Positions 17,222-26,387 of a DNA stretch of 64,000 bases are shown one piece after another. Both the position numbers and the translations under genes were made by a program. The notes below the pieces were generated by a model, which was given only the letters and a program-made list of their open reading frames with translations, did no database searches and was not told the origin of the DNA. Position 1 is the first letter of the stretch. Every line of letters starts with the position of its first letter. The DNA comes from Candidatus Zhuqueibacterota bacterium (GTDB lineage Bacteria; Zhuqueibacterota; Zhuqueibacteria; Oceanimicrobiales; Oceanimicrobiaceae), in the NCBI GenBank assembly GCA_029261995.1, contig JAJDAF010000065.1, positions 31,832 to 95,831 on the forward strand, given 5' to 3'.

Positions 17222-18725
17222 GAAAGGTCTCCTCTTCTCTTAGCTCTCGTGCAGTCTGCAAAAGTGCCGGCCACCAAATTAGAAGCTGACCGAAATTGCA
17301 CACCAGCTTTTGAGTTAACTGTCGTGCCTGTTCGGGGTCATGGCCATAGAGCAGCTCCAAAGGCGTCGTACATTCGTCTTGCGTCACCCATTCTTTTTTG
17401 ATCGCGATGTATTTTTTCACATCCTTTGCCCAGTATTCAGGAGCGTCGCCGCGCTTCTGCAGTCTGCGCTCCAGCCGTTGGTTTCCGGCCTCTGCCCATT
17501 CTCTGAGGCGAGCGCGCAAAAACTTATCAAAGCTTGGCCAGGGCTGCAGGCCAAGGTCGGTCAGGAAATGGCCCAGGCCTGCCAGTCTTTCCCGAGGGTC
17601 GGCGGTCTGGGGATCCGCGTGGGCATCAAACAAGACTGAAAACAAGGTGTGCAGGTCAAGACCCGAGGCGCGGCGGGAAATCTCCCCGGGCCAGGTTTGG
17701 CGCGATTCCATCGGCGTGTGGTGCAGAAGCTGCGGCAGACACGCAAAGTGCCCGGCATCGAAACACTTTGAAACGAGCAAGCCGAAGAGATGGTCTTCAC
17801 CGCGTCCGATGGGCAAAAACGGTGGCGTCAACTGACGGTTGTCGATTCCGACACAGCCGGCCATCATGGTTTCCGCTCTGCCGGTAATCGTAACTTGTTT
17901 GACGAACTGAACCGTTTGGCGACTCGAGCAGGCAGCGCGATAGTCTGCTTCCGAACGCGTCAGATGAGCAAACGAATCTCCTAAAAACTCCAAATACACG
18001 GATGGCGAGCCAAAGCCATTGTCGCCAACATAGCCATTCGTCGTGATCATCACGCTTGCGGCGGGGTCATGCAAATGCACAGAAGAGGTCCGATGGTCAT
18101 CGTTGTTCTCCGGTTTACCATTTCCGTTCAGACAGGCGGTGATATGCCGGCCAAGATAGCGTTCCTGGGTCGCCAGAATATCCGCTTCGACAACTGTTAC
18201 GGTGTGAAGGGCCGATTCGCGATCGGGGTAGATCCGAAATTCTTCCGATGGCGGGCTGTCGCGGACGGGGGCAATTTCATCGCTCATGCCGGCAGCGACA
18301 GCCAGCGGACCATGAACATCGTCATCAGAACTCAGGATGAGATTGCCGGCGGTGTGTAGCAGAATCGCATTGCGATTTGCGCCTAAGGTCGCCAGTCCGG
18401 AGCCGTCGGAGTCGAACAAAGCAAACTTGATTACTTCCGGCGGTACACGATCACAGCCGATCAGTTTCTTCGCAAAAAGAAGCTTTTGTTCGAGGCCACA
18501 ATGTGAAATTTGAACATCATATCGGCAGACCAGCTCGCGCAACATCTCCCGGCATAGCTTTCTGGCATTTGCGCCGCGGGCATCGTCCATCACCACAAAG
18601 TCAATGCTGCGTTCATGCTTGAGGCTGTTTTCAACGTACCAGGATAAACTTCTTTCGAGGCTTGCAATCCGGTCGCAGGTGGGTATGGTCAGAGCGGAAA
18701 TCATCTTTGGTATATCAGGGCGCAT
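17205..18725 (-). CDS. GT-A-like protein between two NRPS genes
   Basis: About 506 residues. The N-terminus resembles a GT2 fold: ALTIPTCDRIASLERSL, then FVVMDDARG, GANRNA and SSDDDV, equivalent to the GxARN and metal-binding DxD elements. The C-terminal half has no assigned domain, is Arg- and Trp-rich and may contact carrier or acceptor. Possible starts are TTG 18734, ATG 18725 and ATG 18704; 18725 is given, though 18704 begins exactly at the fold. It overlaps the upstream NRPS stop and the downstream NRPS start, so it is translationally embedded in NRPS expression and likely glycosylates the peptide. That function is inferred from motifs and context only. Confidence 0.6.
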   Translation of the reverse strand: MRPDIPKMISALTIPTCDRIASLERSLSWYVENSLKHERSIDFVVMDDARGANARKLCREMLRELVCRYDVQISHCGLEQKLLFAKKLIGCDRVPPEVIKFALFDSDGSGLATLGANRNAILLHTAGNLILSSDDDVHGPLAVAAGMSDEIAPVRDSPPSEEFRIYPDRESALHTVTVVEADILATQERYLGRHITACLNGNGKPENNDDHRTSSVHLHDPAASVMITTNGYVGDNGFGSPSVYLEFLGDSFAHLTRSEADYRAACSSRQTVQFVKQVTITGRAETMMAGCVGIDNRQLTPPFLPIGRGEDHLFGLLVSKCFDAGHFACLPQLLHHTPMESRQTWPGEISRRASGLDLHTLFSVLFDAHADPQTADPRERLAGLGHFLTDLGLQPWPSFDKFLRARLREWAEAGNQRLERRLQKRGDAPEYWAKDVKKYIAIKKEWVTQDECTTPLELLYGHDPEQARQLTQKLVCNFGQLLIWWPALLQTARELREEETFLAQTV

Positions 18726-21700
18726 TCTGTTCAAGCTTTGCTTTTACTTCTTCTTCGGTCATTTGCTCAATCTTCGCCAGCAAGTCCTGCAAATTCGCCG
18801 TGCCTTTGTCTTCGGTCTGCAACTGCGTGATGACAGAAGCCATGCCTGCGATAGTTGGAGCTTCAAAAAAACTGCGTATGGGCAACTGCACGCCAAAATC
18901 TCTGCGGATGCGAGACGCCACCTGGACCATCAACAACGAATGGCCTCCAAGCTCAAAAAAGTTAGCGTCCACACCGATTGCCTTCATAGCCAGAACCGAA
19001 GCCCAGATTTGGCTCAGCTTGTCTTCGGTCGGGTTGCCCGGCTGTGTATTGTCGCTCTTGGTTTTTTTCGCGTGTTCCGGATCCGGAAGGCTGCTGATAT
19101 CAATCTTACCATTGGCCGTGAGAGGGAGACGGTCCAGAGCAATGAAGACGGACGGTATCATGTACGCAGGCAGCTTGCCGGTTAGAAAGCTGCGCAATTC
19201 TCGGAGGTTGACCTTCGAATCTGGCTTCGGTACATAGTACGCGAGGAGGGAATGTTCATGAGAGTTCTGGATAGATTCCATCTGCCCGCCAGATACAACG
19301 ATGGTCTCGCCAACTCCCGCATGGGCTCTCAGCGCACTTTCGACTTCGCCAGGCTCGATCCGGTAGCCACGTACTTTGACTTGGAAATCGCTTCTTCCGA
19401 GATAGACGAGATTGCCGTCAGGGCGACGGTAGGCCAAATCGCCAGTCTTATACAACCGGGTGGCAGAAGTGTCGAGCGGATTTGAAATGAACATTGCGTC
19501 GGTAAGTTCAGGACGGCCAAGGTAACCGCGAGCCAGACCGTCGCCACCTATATATATTTCGCCCACCACGCCGCTTGCAACCGGTTGCAGAGAAGCATCG
19601 AGCAAAAAGAGCTGCACATTGCTGATTGGGCGGCCGATCGGCACTCGTTGCCGGCCTTCATTTGCCTGCCGGGTTTCGTAAACACAGCATCCAACCGAGG
19701 CTTCGGTTGGGCCGTATTCATTGATGAACACTGCATTGGGGGCGAACACTTTCCAGGCCGCAAGCACACCAGACCAGAGCGCATCTCCGCCTATGATGAT
19801 GCGGTGCAGGTTTAGGAGAGGCTTGCCGGCGGCCAACATCTGACTCAAAACTTCCAGATGGGCAGGAGTCAGTTTTATGAAACTGAATTCGAGATCCTCG
19901 CGCAGTTTTTGCGCCAGGGCATCAATCCCGCCGGACTCAGGAATGAGCATGACTGTTCCGCCCGAGATCAATGGCAGAAATAAGCTCGTGATGGTGAAAT
20001 CAAAGGAGAGCGAAGAATATAGCGGCGCACCGCAGCCCTGCTCTACTTTGTAACAAGCCGTCGCCCAGGTAAGGTAATTTGTCAGACCTCGATGCGGAAC
20101 CATGACTCCCTTGGGGGTCCCGGTTGAACCGGAGGTATAAATGACATAGGCGAGATTATCCTGAGTGACGGTTGTAGTGGGATTCTGAGTAGATTCATGC
20201 GCGATGTCACTGGCGGCCGAGTCCAGGGAAATAACCGTCGCCGTTTTCGATGGCAGCGCCTCGTCTTCGTGCAGTTTGTTCGAAAGCGAGCTAGTGGAGA
20301 GTATCAGCTTAACGCCCGAGTCCTTCACAATGAAGGCGAGTCGTTCCACTGGATAGGCCGGGTCTAGCGGCACGTAGGCGGCGCCGGCCTTCAACACGGC
20401 AAGGATGGCTACCAGCATCTCCGGCGAATGTTCAAAGCAGACTCCTACGGGCTCCTCCGGCCTCAGGCCAAGTTTGAGCAGCCGATGCGCGACTTGATTG
20501 GCGCGAGAGTTAAGCTCGCGATAACTCATTTGAGAATCTTCCAGACTTGCCGCAATGCCGTCAGGAGTGCGGGCGACTTGTGCTGCAAACAGCTCGTGGA
20601 CCGGCAGTCCGGAGTTCACAACTGCCCAATCGACATATTCTGACACACGCTCGCTATCCGTCAACATCGAGAGCTCTTTGACCTGTTGCCGGGGATTATC
20701 AGCGATTCGTGTCAGGATGGTTTGGTATTGCCGCAGAATCTGTTCGACGTAATCTTCTGAAACCCTGTTGGCATCATATTCAGTTTTCAAGTACAAGGCA
20801 TCGGTTTCGTAGACGTCCACGGAAAGCAGGTATTCCGCTTGATTGCGTACAGATAACTTTCTGTTTTGCCATCTCCCGCCGAGTTTTTCCAGGTTGAAAT
20901 TCCACGGCTGTTTGAGATAGTTCAAGGTCGTCTGGAAAAGGGGTTGACCACCGGGCACGTCACAGCAGGGTTGAATCAGATCGAGTGGCGTGAGCCGGTG
21001 TGGACGTACTGAGATCTGTTGCTGACGAATCCTCTTCAACCAATCAATCACGGATTTGTCCTTGGCAATCGTGACACGCATTGGCTGGGTATTGATGCAA
21101 AGTCCGGCGATGGAATCGGCGTCTTTGATGGTGAACTTGCGCCCCTCTCGAACAGTGCCGAAAACGGCTTCATCTCCGCCGCTGTATTGCGCCAGCAAGA
21201 AAGCCCAGGCGCCTTGCGCAATCGTGCTTATGGTAATTTTGTGCTCGGCGGCCAGGGCCGCGAGCTTGTGCCCGGTTTTGCTGCTGAGACGAGCCTCTGT
21301 AGCTGCATAAACTGGCCCAGCGGAATTCGCGGCCGGCAACTCTTCATGAGAGGTTAATTCCGTGGGACGGCTGAAACCTCCAAGCACGTCCCGCCAGTAT
21401 GGTTCATCAGCATCGGTGTTTTGCTCTGCAAGCCATTCGACATAGTCCCGGTAAGGAGGCGTAACCGGTAGCTGCGGCGTTTCGCCTGCGCAAAGTGAAT
21501 CATAAGCTTCAAGAGCCTGTTTCAACAAGAGAAAGGTCGCGTGGCCGTCAAGCAAGATGTGATGGTTAGTCAAAACCATCCGGAAGTTGCCGGCAGCGAT
21601 TCTGAAAAGAGAAATTCTCAGAAGCGGAGGTTGCTCCGCATCAAAACCTTCGCGGCGATCGGACCGCAAGAACAAGCTTAGTTGCTCGTCTTGCTGTGAA

Positions 21701-21987
21701 GAAGAGTTTGGCGACCAGTCTTCAAACCGGAAAGAAACGGGAACATTGGCGTAGACATGTTGCAGCGGCTCGCCGGACGGCGTCATCTCAAAGCCTGTTC
21801 TCAGTATGGCATTGTGGTCCGTGGTCAACTGCCACGCTCGCTGGAACTCCTCGACCGCGATCTCCTCGTTCAACTGAGCGATGATCTGGTTGATGTACAT
21901 GCCGGAATCTCTTGAATAAAGAGAATGCATCAACATGCCCATCTGCATTGGAGTCAGGGGATACGATTCTTCCAGGTGTTGCGTCAT
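18715..21987 (-). CDS. One-module nonribosomal peptide synthetase, asparagine-like A domain
   Basis: 1090 residues: C domain (YPLTPMQMGMLMHSLY at the start; active site HHILLDG near 141), A domain (YTSGSTGTPKG near 613), PCP (LGGHSLLMVQ near 1008). Aligning the A4-A5 region to GrsA gives D-F-T-K-I-G-E-V-G with the A10 lysine, close to the published asparagine code D-L-T-K-L-G-E-V-G-K. Asn (or Asp) is therefore the predicted substrate. GGGGAGA lies about ten bases before the ATG. As first NRPS gene of the operon it would start the chain. Its C domain could accept an acyl or other starter, but no dedicated loader, acyl-ligase or phosphopantetheinyl transferase is visible. All core motifs look intact. 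Confidence 0.93.
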   Translation of the reverse strand: MTQHLEESYPLTPMQMGMLMHSLYSRDSGMYINQIIAQLNEEIAVEEFQRAWQLTTDHNAILRTGFEMTPSGEPLQHVYANVPVSFRFEDWSPNSSSQQDEQLSLFLRSDRREGFDAEQPPLLRISLFRIAAGNFRMVLTNHHILLDGHATFLLLKQALEAYDSLCAGETPQLPVTPPYRDYVEWLAEQNTDADEPYWRDVLGGFSRPTELTSHEELPAANSAGPVYAATEARLSSKTGHKLAALAAEHKITISTIAQGAWAFLLAQYSGGDEAVFGTVREGRKFTIKDADSIAGLCINTQPMRVTIAKDKSVIDWLKRIRQQQISVRPHRLTPLDLIQPCCDVPGGQPLFQTTLNYLKQPWNFNLEKLGGRWQNRKLSVRNQAEYLLSVDVYETDALYLKTEYDANRVSEDYVEQILRQYQTILTRIADNPRQQVKELSMLTDSERVSEYVDWAVVNSGLPVHELFAAQVARTPDGIAASLEDSQMSYRELNSRANQVAHRLLKLGLRPEEPVGVCFEHSPEMLVAILAVLKAGAAYVPLDPAYPVERLAFIVKDSGVKLILSTSSLSNKLHEDEALPSKTATVISLDSAASDIAHESTQNPTTTVTQDNLAYVIYTSGSTGTPKGVMVPHRGLTNYLTWATACYKVEQGCGAPLYSSLSFDFTITSLFLPLISGGTVMLIPESGGIDALAQKLREDLEFSFIKLTPAHLEVLSQMLAAGKPLLNLHRIIIGGDALWSGVLAAWKVFAPNAVFINEYGPTEASVGCCVYETRQANEGRQRVPIGRPISNVQLFLLDASLQPVASGVVGEIYIGGDGLARGYLGRPELTDAMFISNPLDTSATRLYKTGDLAYRRPDGNLVYLGRSDFQVKVRGYRIEPGEVESALRAHAGVGETIVVSGGQMESIQNSHEHSLLAYYVPKPDSKVNLRELRSFLTGKLPAYMIPSVFIALDRLPLTANGKIDISSLPDPEHAKKTKSDNTQPGNPTEDKLSQIWASVLAMKAIGVDANFFELGGHSLLMVQVASRIRRDFGVQLPIRSFFEAPTIAGMASVITQLQTEDKGTANLQDLLAKIEQMTEEEVKAKLEQNAP

Positions 21988-22051
21988 TTGGTTTCAAGTC
22001 TCCCCTTGCCTGTGAAAGTCGATTGCATGCTCATGGCGCCTCTTGCTGTCT

Positions 22052-22849
22052 CTAAATTAATGGTCTGTTCGGCCGGGATACCGTCCTAAAAACCCGCGTC
22101 GCCAAATGCCTAACCGCTCGCAACGGGCGTCGCGCTGTCAAGTAGGTTTCAAAAAAAGGAGACAGGAAGAGATTTGCCCCCCGGTTCCCTGAGAAATAGT
22201 ACATTTCGAGTCTTGGAATTAAGAAGGGGTCGAGACTGTGCGTGGCAAAGGCAAGTGCGCCGTTGCACGCACCAGCGAAGTACTTCCGGGTGAGATCAAC
22301 AACCTGCGGCGACGGCTTCCCAAATGGGTATGCAAAATATTCCGCGGCCATGCCCAGGCGGCCTTCGATCTCCCGCCGGGAGTCAAGCAGTTCGGCCTCA
22401 ACCTGCTTTGGCGTCAACCTATTTAAATCTGGATGAGTCCGGGTATGCGCCTGGAAGCTGAATGCAGATTTCGACATTTCGCTGATTTGCTGCCAGGTCA
22501 ACATCTTCAACCGCCCAATACTGGCATGCTGTGCCGGCCACTGGTTTCCGCCGCCGCAATAGCCGGTTGTAAGAAAAACCGTTGCGGTGAACCCCAAATC
22601 ATCCAGTAGCGCAAAGGCATGTTTGTACAGATTCTCGTAGCCATCATCAAAGGTAATCACAACCGATGGGCGCGTTAGCGTGACTTCACCGCGTGCCCAG
22701 GCAGTCAGTTCGTTGAGCGTGAGGGTCTGGTAGCCTTCTTGTTTCAAACGGAGGAGAAGTTGCTTGAGCCTGCCTGGCGTCATCGAAATGACCGATCCGC
22801 TCTCATCAATAGAGTGGAAGACGAGAACTGGAACTTTGCTGATTTTCAT
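22052..22849 (-). CDS. Polysaccharide deacetylase (NodB/CE4)
   Basis: 265 residues with the NodB fold: VLVFHSI opening, motif 1 TFDDGYEN (general base Asp and metal Asp), motif 2 HTRTHPDL (the two metal-binding His), and FAYPFGKPS. CE4 enzymes remove N- or O-acetyl groups from polysaccharides. No signal peptide is evident, so the activity may be cytoplasmic on a lipid-linked or carrier-bound glycan. It overlaps the upstream GT4 by four bases and is separated from the NRPS gene by 64 bp, the largest gap between genes of this operon. Confidence 0.88.
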   Translation of the reverse strand: MKISKVPVLVFHSIDESGSVISMTPGRLKQLLLRLKQEGYQTLTLNELTAWARGEVTLTRPSVVITFDDGYENLYKHAFALLDDLGFTATVFLTTGYCGGGNQWPAQHASIGRLKMLTWQQISEMSKSAFSFQAHTRTHPDLNRLTPKQVEAELLDSRREIEGRLGMAAEYFAYPFGKPSPQVVDLTRKYFAGACNGALAFATHSLDPFLIPRLEMYYFSGNRGANLFLSPFFETYLTARRPLRAVRHLATRVFRTVSRPNRPLI

Positions 22850-24141
22850 GAGCCCGCCAGCGCCTCTCTGGGTGTTTCGGCCTCGGAGTTCAAGCTCCTG
22901 TCTTCACCGGCGACCTGCCCGATCAACTCAAGGTAGCGCCGAATGTGAGGCTCCTCCGACCAATTTTCTTGATATGCAGCATAGCCTCTTGCACCCAATT
23001 CATTGCGCAGTTTCGGGTCACTGTGCAGTTTCTTCATCCCCGCCAACAACTCTCGTGAATTCTCAAACAGGAAGCCGGCGGCGCTTCTCTCAATAAGTTC
23101 GGGCAAAGCACCAACCTTGTTGGCCAGCACGGGCGTTCCTTGCGCAAAAGCTTCAATTACGACCATCGCAAAAATTTCGTAGCACACAGAAGGGACAATT
23201 ACAGCGCACGCCTGGCGATAATGGGTTTCCAGTTCGTCAGCCGTCAGCCTTCCCAGGAATTTGATATTCCTGGCATTTGCCGCCATTCGCCGCAGCTCTG
23301 GTTCAAAGTCGCCATCTCCGGCGACCAGCAGATCGTATTCCGGATTGTCCAAAAAGATGGGGAGCACGTCCTGCAAGCCCTTGATTTTTTCCAGGCGTCC
23401 TACAAAAAGAAAGCTCCCAAGAACGCCACGAGAATTTGATTCGGGTGAGGAGATCTTGTCAGCAGTGCGCGTCAGGAAATTAGGCAAATGCTCAATGCGG
23501 AAATCGAATCCCAGCTCATAATGTTTGTCCCTGGCAAAGAGGCTGGGAGCAAGAAAACAATCAACATGGGATAAGTACTTTTTCATAAGGTTGGTGTAGC
23601 GCCACCATTGTACGGGGCGGCCAGCCTGCAACTGGCAACGAAAACAGCTTTGCTCCAGACATAGTTCCTTGCTAAACTTCCACAACACATGGGTTGGGCA
23701 TACGAGCCAATACTCATGCATTGTGTACAGCTTTACAGCACTGCCAAAGGCGAGCACATCCAAGCCGATCAAGGAGATATTATGATAGTGGATAACATCG
23801 TATTCATTTCGCTCAACAAGGCTCTTAAGGTGATTGCTTTTTAGAAGACTTTTACCGGTCTGCTGCGTCAGGACCGGCGAGAGTGGCCCCGCCAGGCTCT
23901 TCAGTGCGAACACTCTGACATTTTCATGGTTCTCATAGTGCGTGTCGATCGGAGTACCTGAAAGGGTTTGGTGGGCATCCACGCAATGAACTACATCAAC
24001 GCGATGACCACGGCTTGCGAGTTCATTGCTGAGCCGGTGAACAAAGATGCCGTCGCCGCCAAAATTGTAGGGTGGGTAGAAGGTCGTGACCATCAAGAAG
24101 TGCAAGGCATTTTCCTGCGTGTAGTTACTCGCCTTGCTCAT
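22846..24141 (-). CDS. GT4 family glycosyltransferase
   Basis: 431 residues, GT-B fold. The N-terminal half has FYPPYNFGGDGIFVHRLSN, the glycine-rich acceptor-side loop of GT4. The C-terminal half has FVGRLEKIKGLQDVLP and the EAFAQGTPVLANKVGALPE donor-site segment. Overlaps the exporter gene upstream and the deacetylase downstream by ATGA, so these three are co-translated. It presumably uses a nucleotide sugar in the cytoplasm; donor and acceptor unknown. Confidence 0.9.
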   Translation of the reverse strand: MSKASNYTQENALHFLMVTTFYPPYNFGGDGIFVHRLSNELASRGHRVDVVHCVDAHQTLSGTPIDTHYENHENVRVFALKSLAGPLSPVLTQQTGKSLLKSNHLKSLVERNEYDVIHYHNISLIGLDVLAFGSAVKLYTMHEYWLVCPTHVLWKFSKELCLEQSCFRCQLQAGRPVQWWRYTNLMKKYLSHVDCFLAPSLFARDKHYELGFDFRIEHLPNFLTRTADKISSPESNSRGVLGSFLFVGRLEKIKGLQDVLPIFLDNPEYDLLVAGDGDFEPELRRMAANARNIKFLGRLTADELETHYRQACAVIVPSVCYEIFAMVVIEAFAQGTPVLANKVGALPELIERSAAGFLFENSRELLAGMKKLHSDPKLRNELGARGYAAYQENWSEEPHIRRYLELIGQVAGEDRSLNSEAETPREALAGS

Positions 24142-25931
24142 TTTGCTGCTGCAAGCCGGACATATTCTCCTTCGGTTCCGGACAGGTACTGCTCGCTGCC
24201 CACCTGTTCGACAGAGCCATTTTTCAACACAACAATCTGGTCAGCGTTGCGGACTGTTGATAGACGGTGAGCAATTATTATCACTGTTCGATCACGGCTC
24301 AACTCGAGGATGGCATCATGAATCTGTTTTTCAGTGATGTTGTCGAGAGCGCTGGTCGCTTCGTCGAGAATCAAGATTTCCGGGTCCCGCAGAATGGCCC
24401 GGGCGATAGAGATTCTCTGTTTTTGTCCTCCGGATAATCTCACTCCCCGGTCACCAAGAATTGTGTCATAGCCATCAGGCAGGGCTTCTATAAATTGGTG
24501 CGCGCCAGCCTTTCTTGCCGCGGCCACTACGATGTTATCGAGAGGCATCTCATCAAGACCAAAAGCGATGTTGGCCTTGACGGAGTCATGAAATATGAAC
24601 GTGTCTTGACTGACAATCCCGATTTTCTTTCGGTACTCTGCTATTCTATGGCCCTGTAATGGTGTGCCATCGACCAGGATTTCGCCAACTTGAGGATCAT
24701 AGAATCTCATCAGCAAGTTGACAACGGTTGTTTTGCCTGCGCCGGAGCGGCCAACGATAGCGGTGGTTCTGCCTTTCGGAATAGAGAAGCTCGCATGTTT
24801 TAAGGCAATATCATTGTCATCGTGATAGGAGAAGCAGACATCGCTAAACCGAATCTCTTCGTTAAGTTCCGTGAATGGATTATGACCGTCTACAGGAAAA
24901 GGCTTGTCATCGGTGCGCAGGAGGGCATTGGCGTGTCGTAGCGCCGGCCATTCAGAAATAACGGCTGCTTGTGCGGCATTCAAGAAACGCGCAAGTGGCA
25001 CGAGCCTGGTAATAACATAGAGAAACGGCAGCAGGTGTGCGATCATCTGTTTGCCATCTGCGCCATAGAGCTTCAGCGCTGCCATGAATAGAATTGCAAT
25101 AGCCAGCGCGCCCAGTATGTCGGTCGTCCAGCCCATAATCGCGCCTCGAAAGCGAATTCTTGATTTGAGCTGTCTGGCTTCGTCAATAAGATGGCGAAGC
25201 TGTTTGCCAACTCGCTCTTCTCTTCCATAAGCCTTTATAAGTTCGATGCCGGCCAGCGACTCCTGGCTTTTACCGTTGATGGCCAGGCCGACCTGAGTGT
25301 TGCGTTCACTTGGCCCCGAGAGTCTCTTCAAATAGGCTGAACTTAGGAGGGCGTGGACCAGGCCCAGGCCGGCGGTGAGAAGTGCGAGCTGCCAGGAAAG
25401 AACATACAAAAGGACGCTCAGAGCCATCAGAGTCAGCAGGTTGGTCAGGCCGCCCGTTACTTCCAGCATGATGCCGGCGACGCGGGATGGAAGGCCATTT
25501 GCTTGTTCCAAAAGCCGTCCCTGTTTCTGACGATGATGAAAACCCAGATCAACGGAAAACAAAACTTCCCAGGCGCGGTTCCTAAGATCTGCTTCAACCT
25601 TAGTGGATAGCCAGATGCTCAATTTCGTCGCAGCGGCAAGCATGGCATTCTTTAACAACATGGCCAGAACCACAAAAGAGACAGCAATTAGAACCTGGCT
25701 TTCAAAGGAATGGCCCTCGCTGATTCCGTACAACCACTGCGTGAATTTATGTGAACCCTCGCCTGCGGTCACCCCCTGCAGTCGACCAAGCAGCGGAACA
25801 AGCATGCCGATGGAAATACCGTCAAATGCAGAACCTATTACTGAAAGCACGACAACTGCCAGAACGACAGCCCGGTGTGAGTTCGCAAGCTTTAGGAAGA
25901 AAATCGTCTCATCTGAAAACGGGCTACGCAT
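24138..25931 (-). CDS. Type 1 ABC exporter (MsbA/PglK-like half-transporter)
   Basis: 597 residues: an N-terminal six-helix membrane domain (about 20-330) and a C-terminal ATPase with Walker A GRSGAGKTT, Q-loop VSQDTF, signature LSGGQKQR, Walker B ILILDEATSALD and the His switch IIAHRLST. Complete, and expected to work as a homodimer in the inner membrane. As first gene of the NRPS/glycosylation operon it is the obvious candidate to export the (glyco)peptide or flip its lipid-linked form. The divergent 456-bp region upstream must carry the operon promoter, though no clear consensus hexamers are visible. Confidence 0.92.
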   Translation of the reverse strand: MRSPFSDETIFFLKLANSHRAVVLAVVVLSVIGSAFDGISIGMLVPLLGRLQGVTAGEGSHKFTQWLYGISEGHSFESQVLIAVSFVVLAMLLKNAMLAAATKLSIWLSTKVEADLRNRAWEVLFSVDLGFHHRQKQGRLLEQANGLPSRVAGIMLEVTGGLTNLLTLMALSVLLYVLSWQLALLTAGLGLVHALLSSAYLKRLSGPSERNTQVGLAINGKSQESLAGIELIKAYGREERVGKQLRHLIDEARQLKSRIRFRGAIMGWTTDILGALAIAILFMAALKLYGADGKQMIAHLLPFLYVITRLVPLARFLNAAQAAVISEWPALRHANALLRTDDKPFPVDGHNPFTELNEEIRFSDVCFSYHDDNDIALKHASFSIPKGRTTAIVGRSGAGKTTVVNLLMRFYDPQVGEILVDGTPLQGHRIAEYRKKIGIVSQDTFIFHDSVKANIAFGLDEMPLDNIVVAAARKAGAHQFIEALPDGYDTILGDRGVRLSGGQKQRISIARAILRDPEILILDEATSALDNITEKQIHDAILELSRDRTVIIIAHRLSTVRNADQIVVLKNGSVEQVGSEQYLSGTEGEYVRLAAAK

Positions 25932-25949
25932 ACATTTTCCTGGTCAAGT

Positions 25950-26171
25950 TTTGGTTGCGAGCTGGCGCCGAGCTACGGCATAGTATCTTCAATTACTACA
26001 AGCGATTGGGTCACATTGCGTATTGCGGGGCCCCCCTGATTCCGTTCCTATGACGTTGTTGGATTCTGCAACAAGCGCGGCGCTCCGGGAGCATCAAAAC
26101 CGAAGCCGGCTCAGTTTGGGTTTTATGGTTCCCAATATGTGACGATGAAGGAGAGGGAGTTCTTATCTTCC
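25950..26171 (+). pseudogene. Decayed C-terminal remnant of a GT2 glycosyltransferase
   Basis: Conceptual translation gives RLGHIAYCGAPLIPFL, then after a stop and a shift WILQQARRS, then SKPKPAQFGFYGSQYVTMKE in another frame. This parallels the C-terminus of the intact GT2 at 27314-28303 (RLQRLIYFGGSPLIPF, RILQQAQRS, FHRFKHVTKKDRK). DNA similarity is also clear around CCCCCTGATTCCGTTC (26033-26048). The segment between QQARRS and SKPK is deleted and the frame is broken at least twice, so it is non-coding. It sits in the divergent intergenic region, in the same orientation as the intact paralogue 2 kb away. Confidence 0.75.
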
Positions 26172-26387
26172 CGGCATTCGAATTGTGGAGGTCGCAACCA
26201 GGCCTACGAAAGCGTCTATTTGATCGTTTTCGTTCCGCATAGATCCTTGTGTGCTTATACTTTTATGGTCATGGAGAAGTGGGGCTCAAACGGGTTCCAC
26301 TTGCGGACTGTGCTATGCAGCGATTAAGAACACGCCTGACCGGACGAAATAGATGAGATAGGCTAACCGGCCAATCGCGTCGCTTCG
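26172..26387. other. Intergenic stretch between divergent operons
   Basis: No convincing gene. With the remnant next to it, this separates the minus-strand NRPS operon from the plus-strand glycan genes, so promoters for one or both are expected here. No clear promoter hexamers, terminator hairpin or repeat can be pointed to. Confidence 0.4.
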
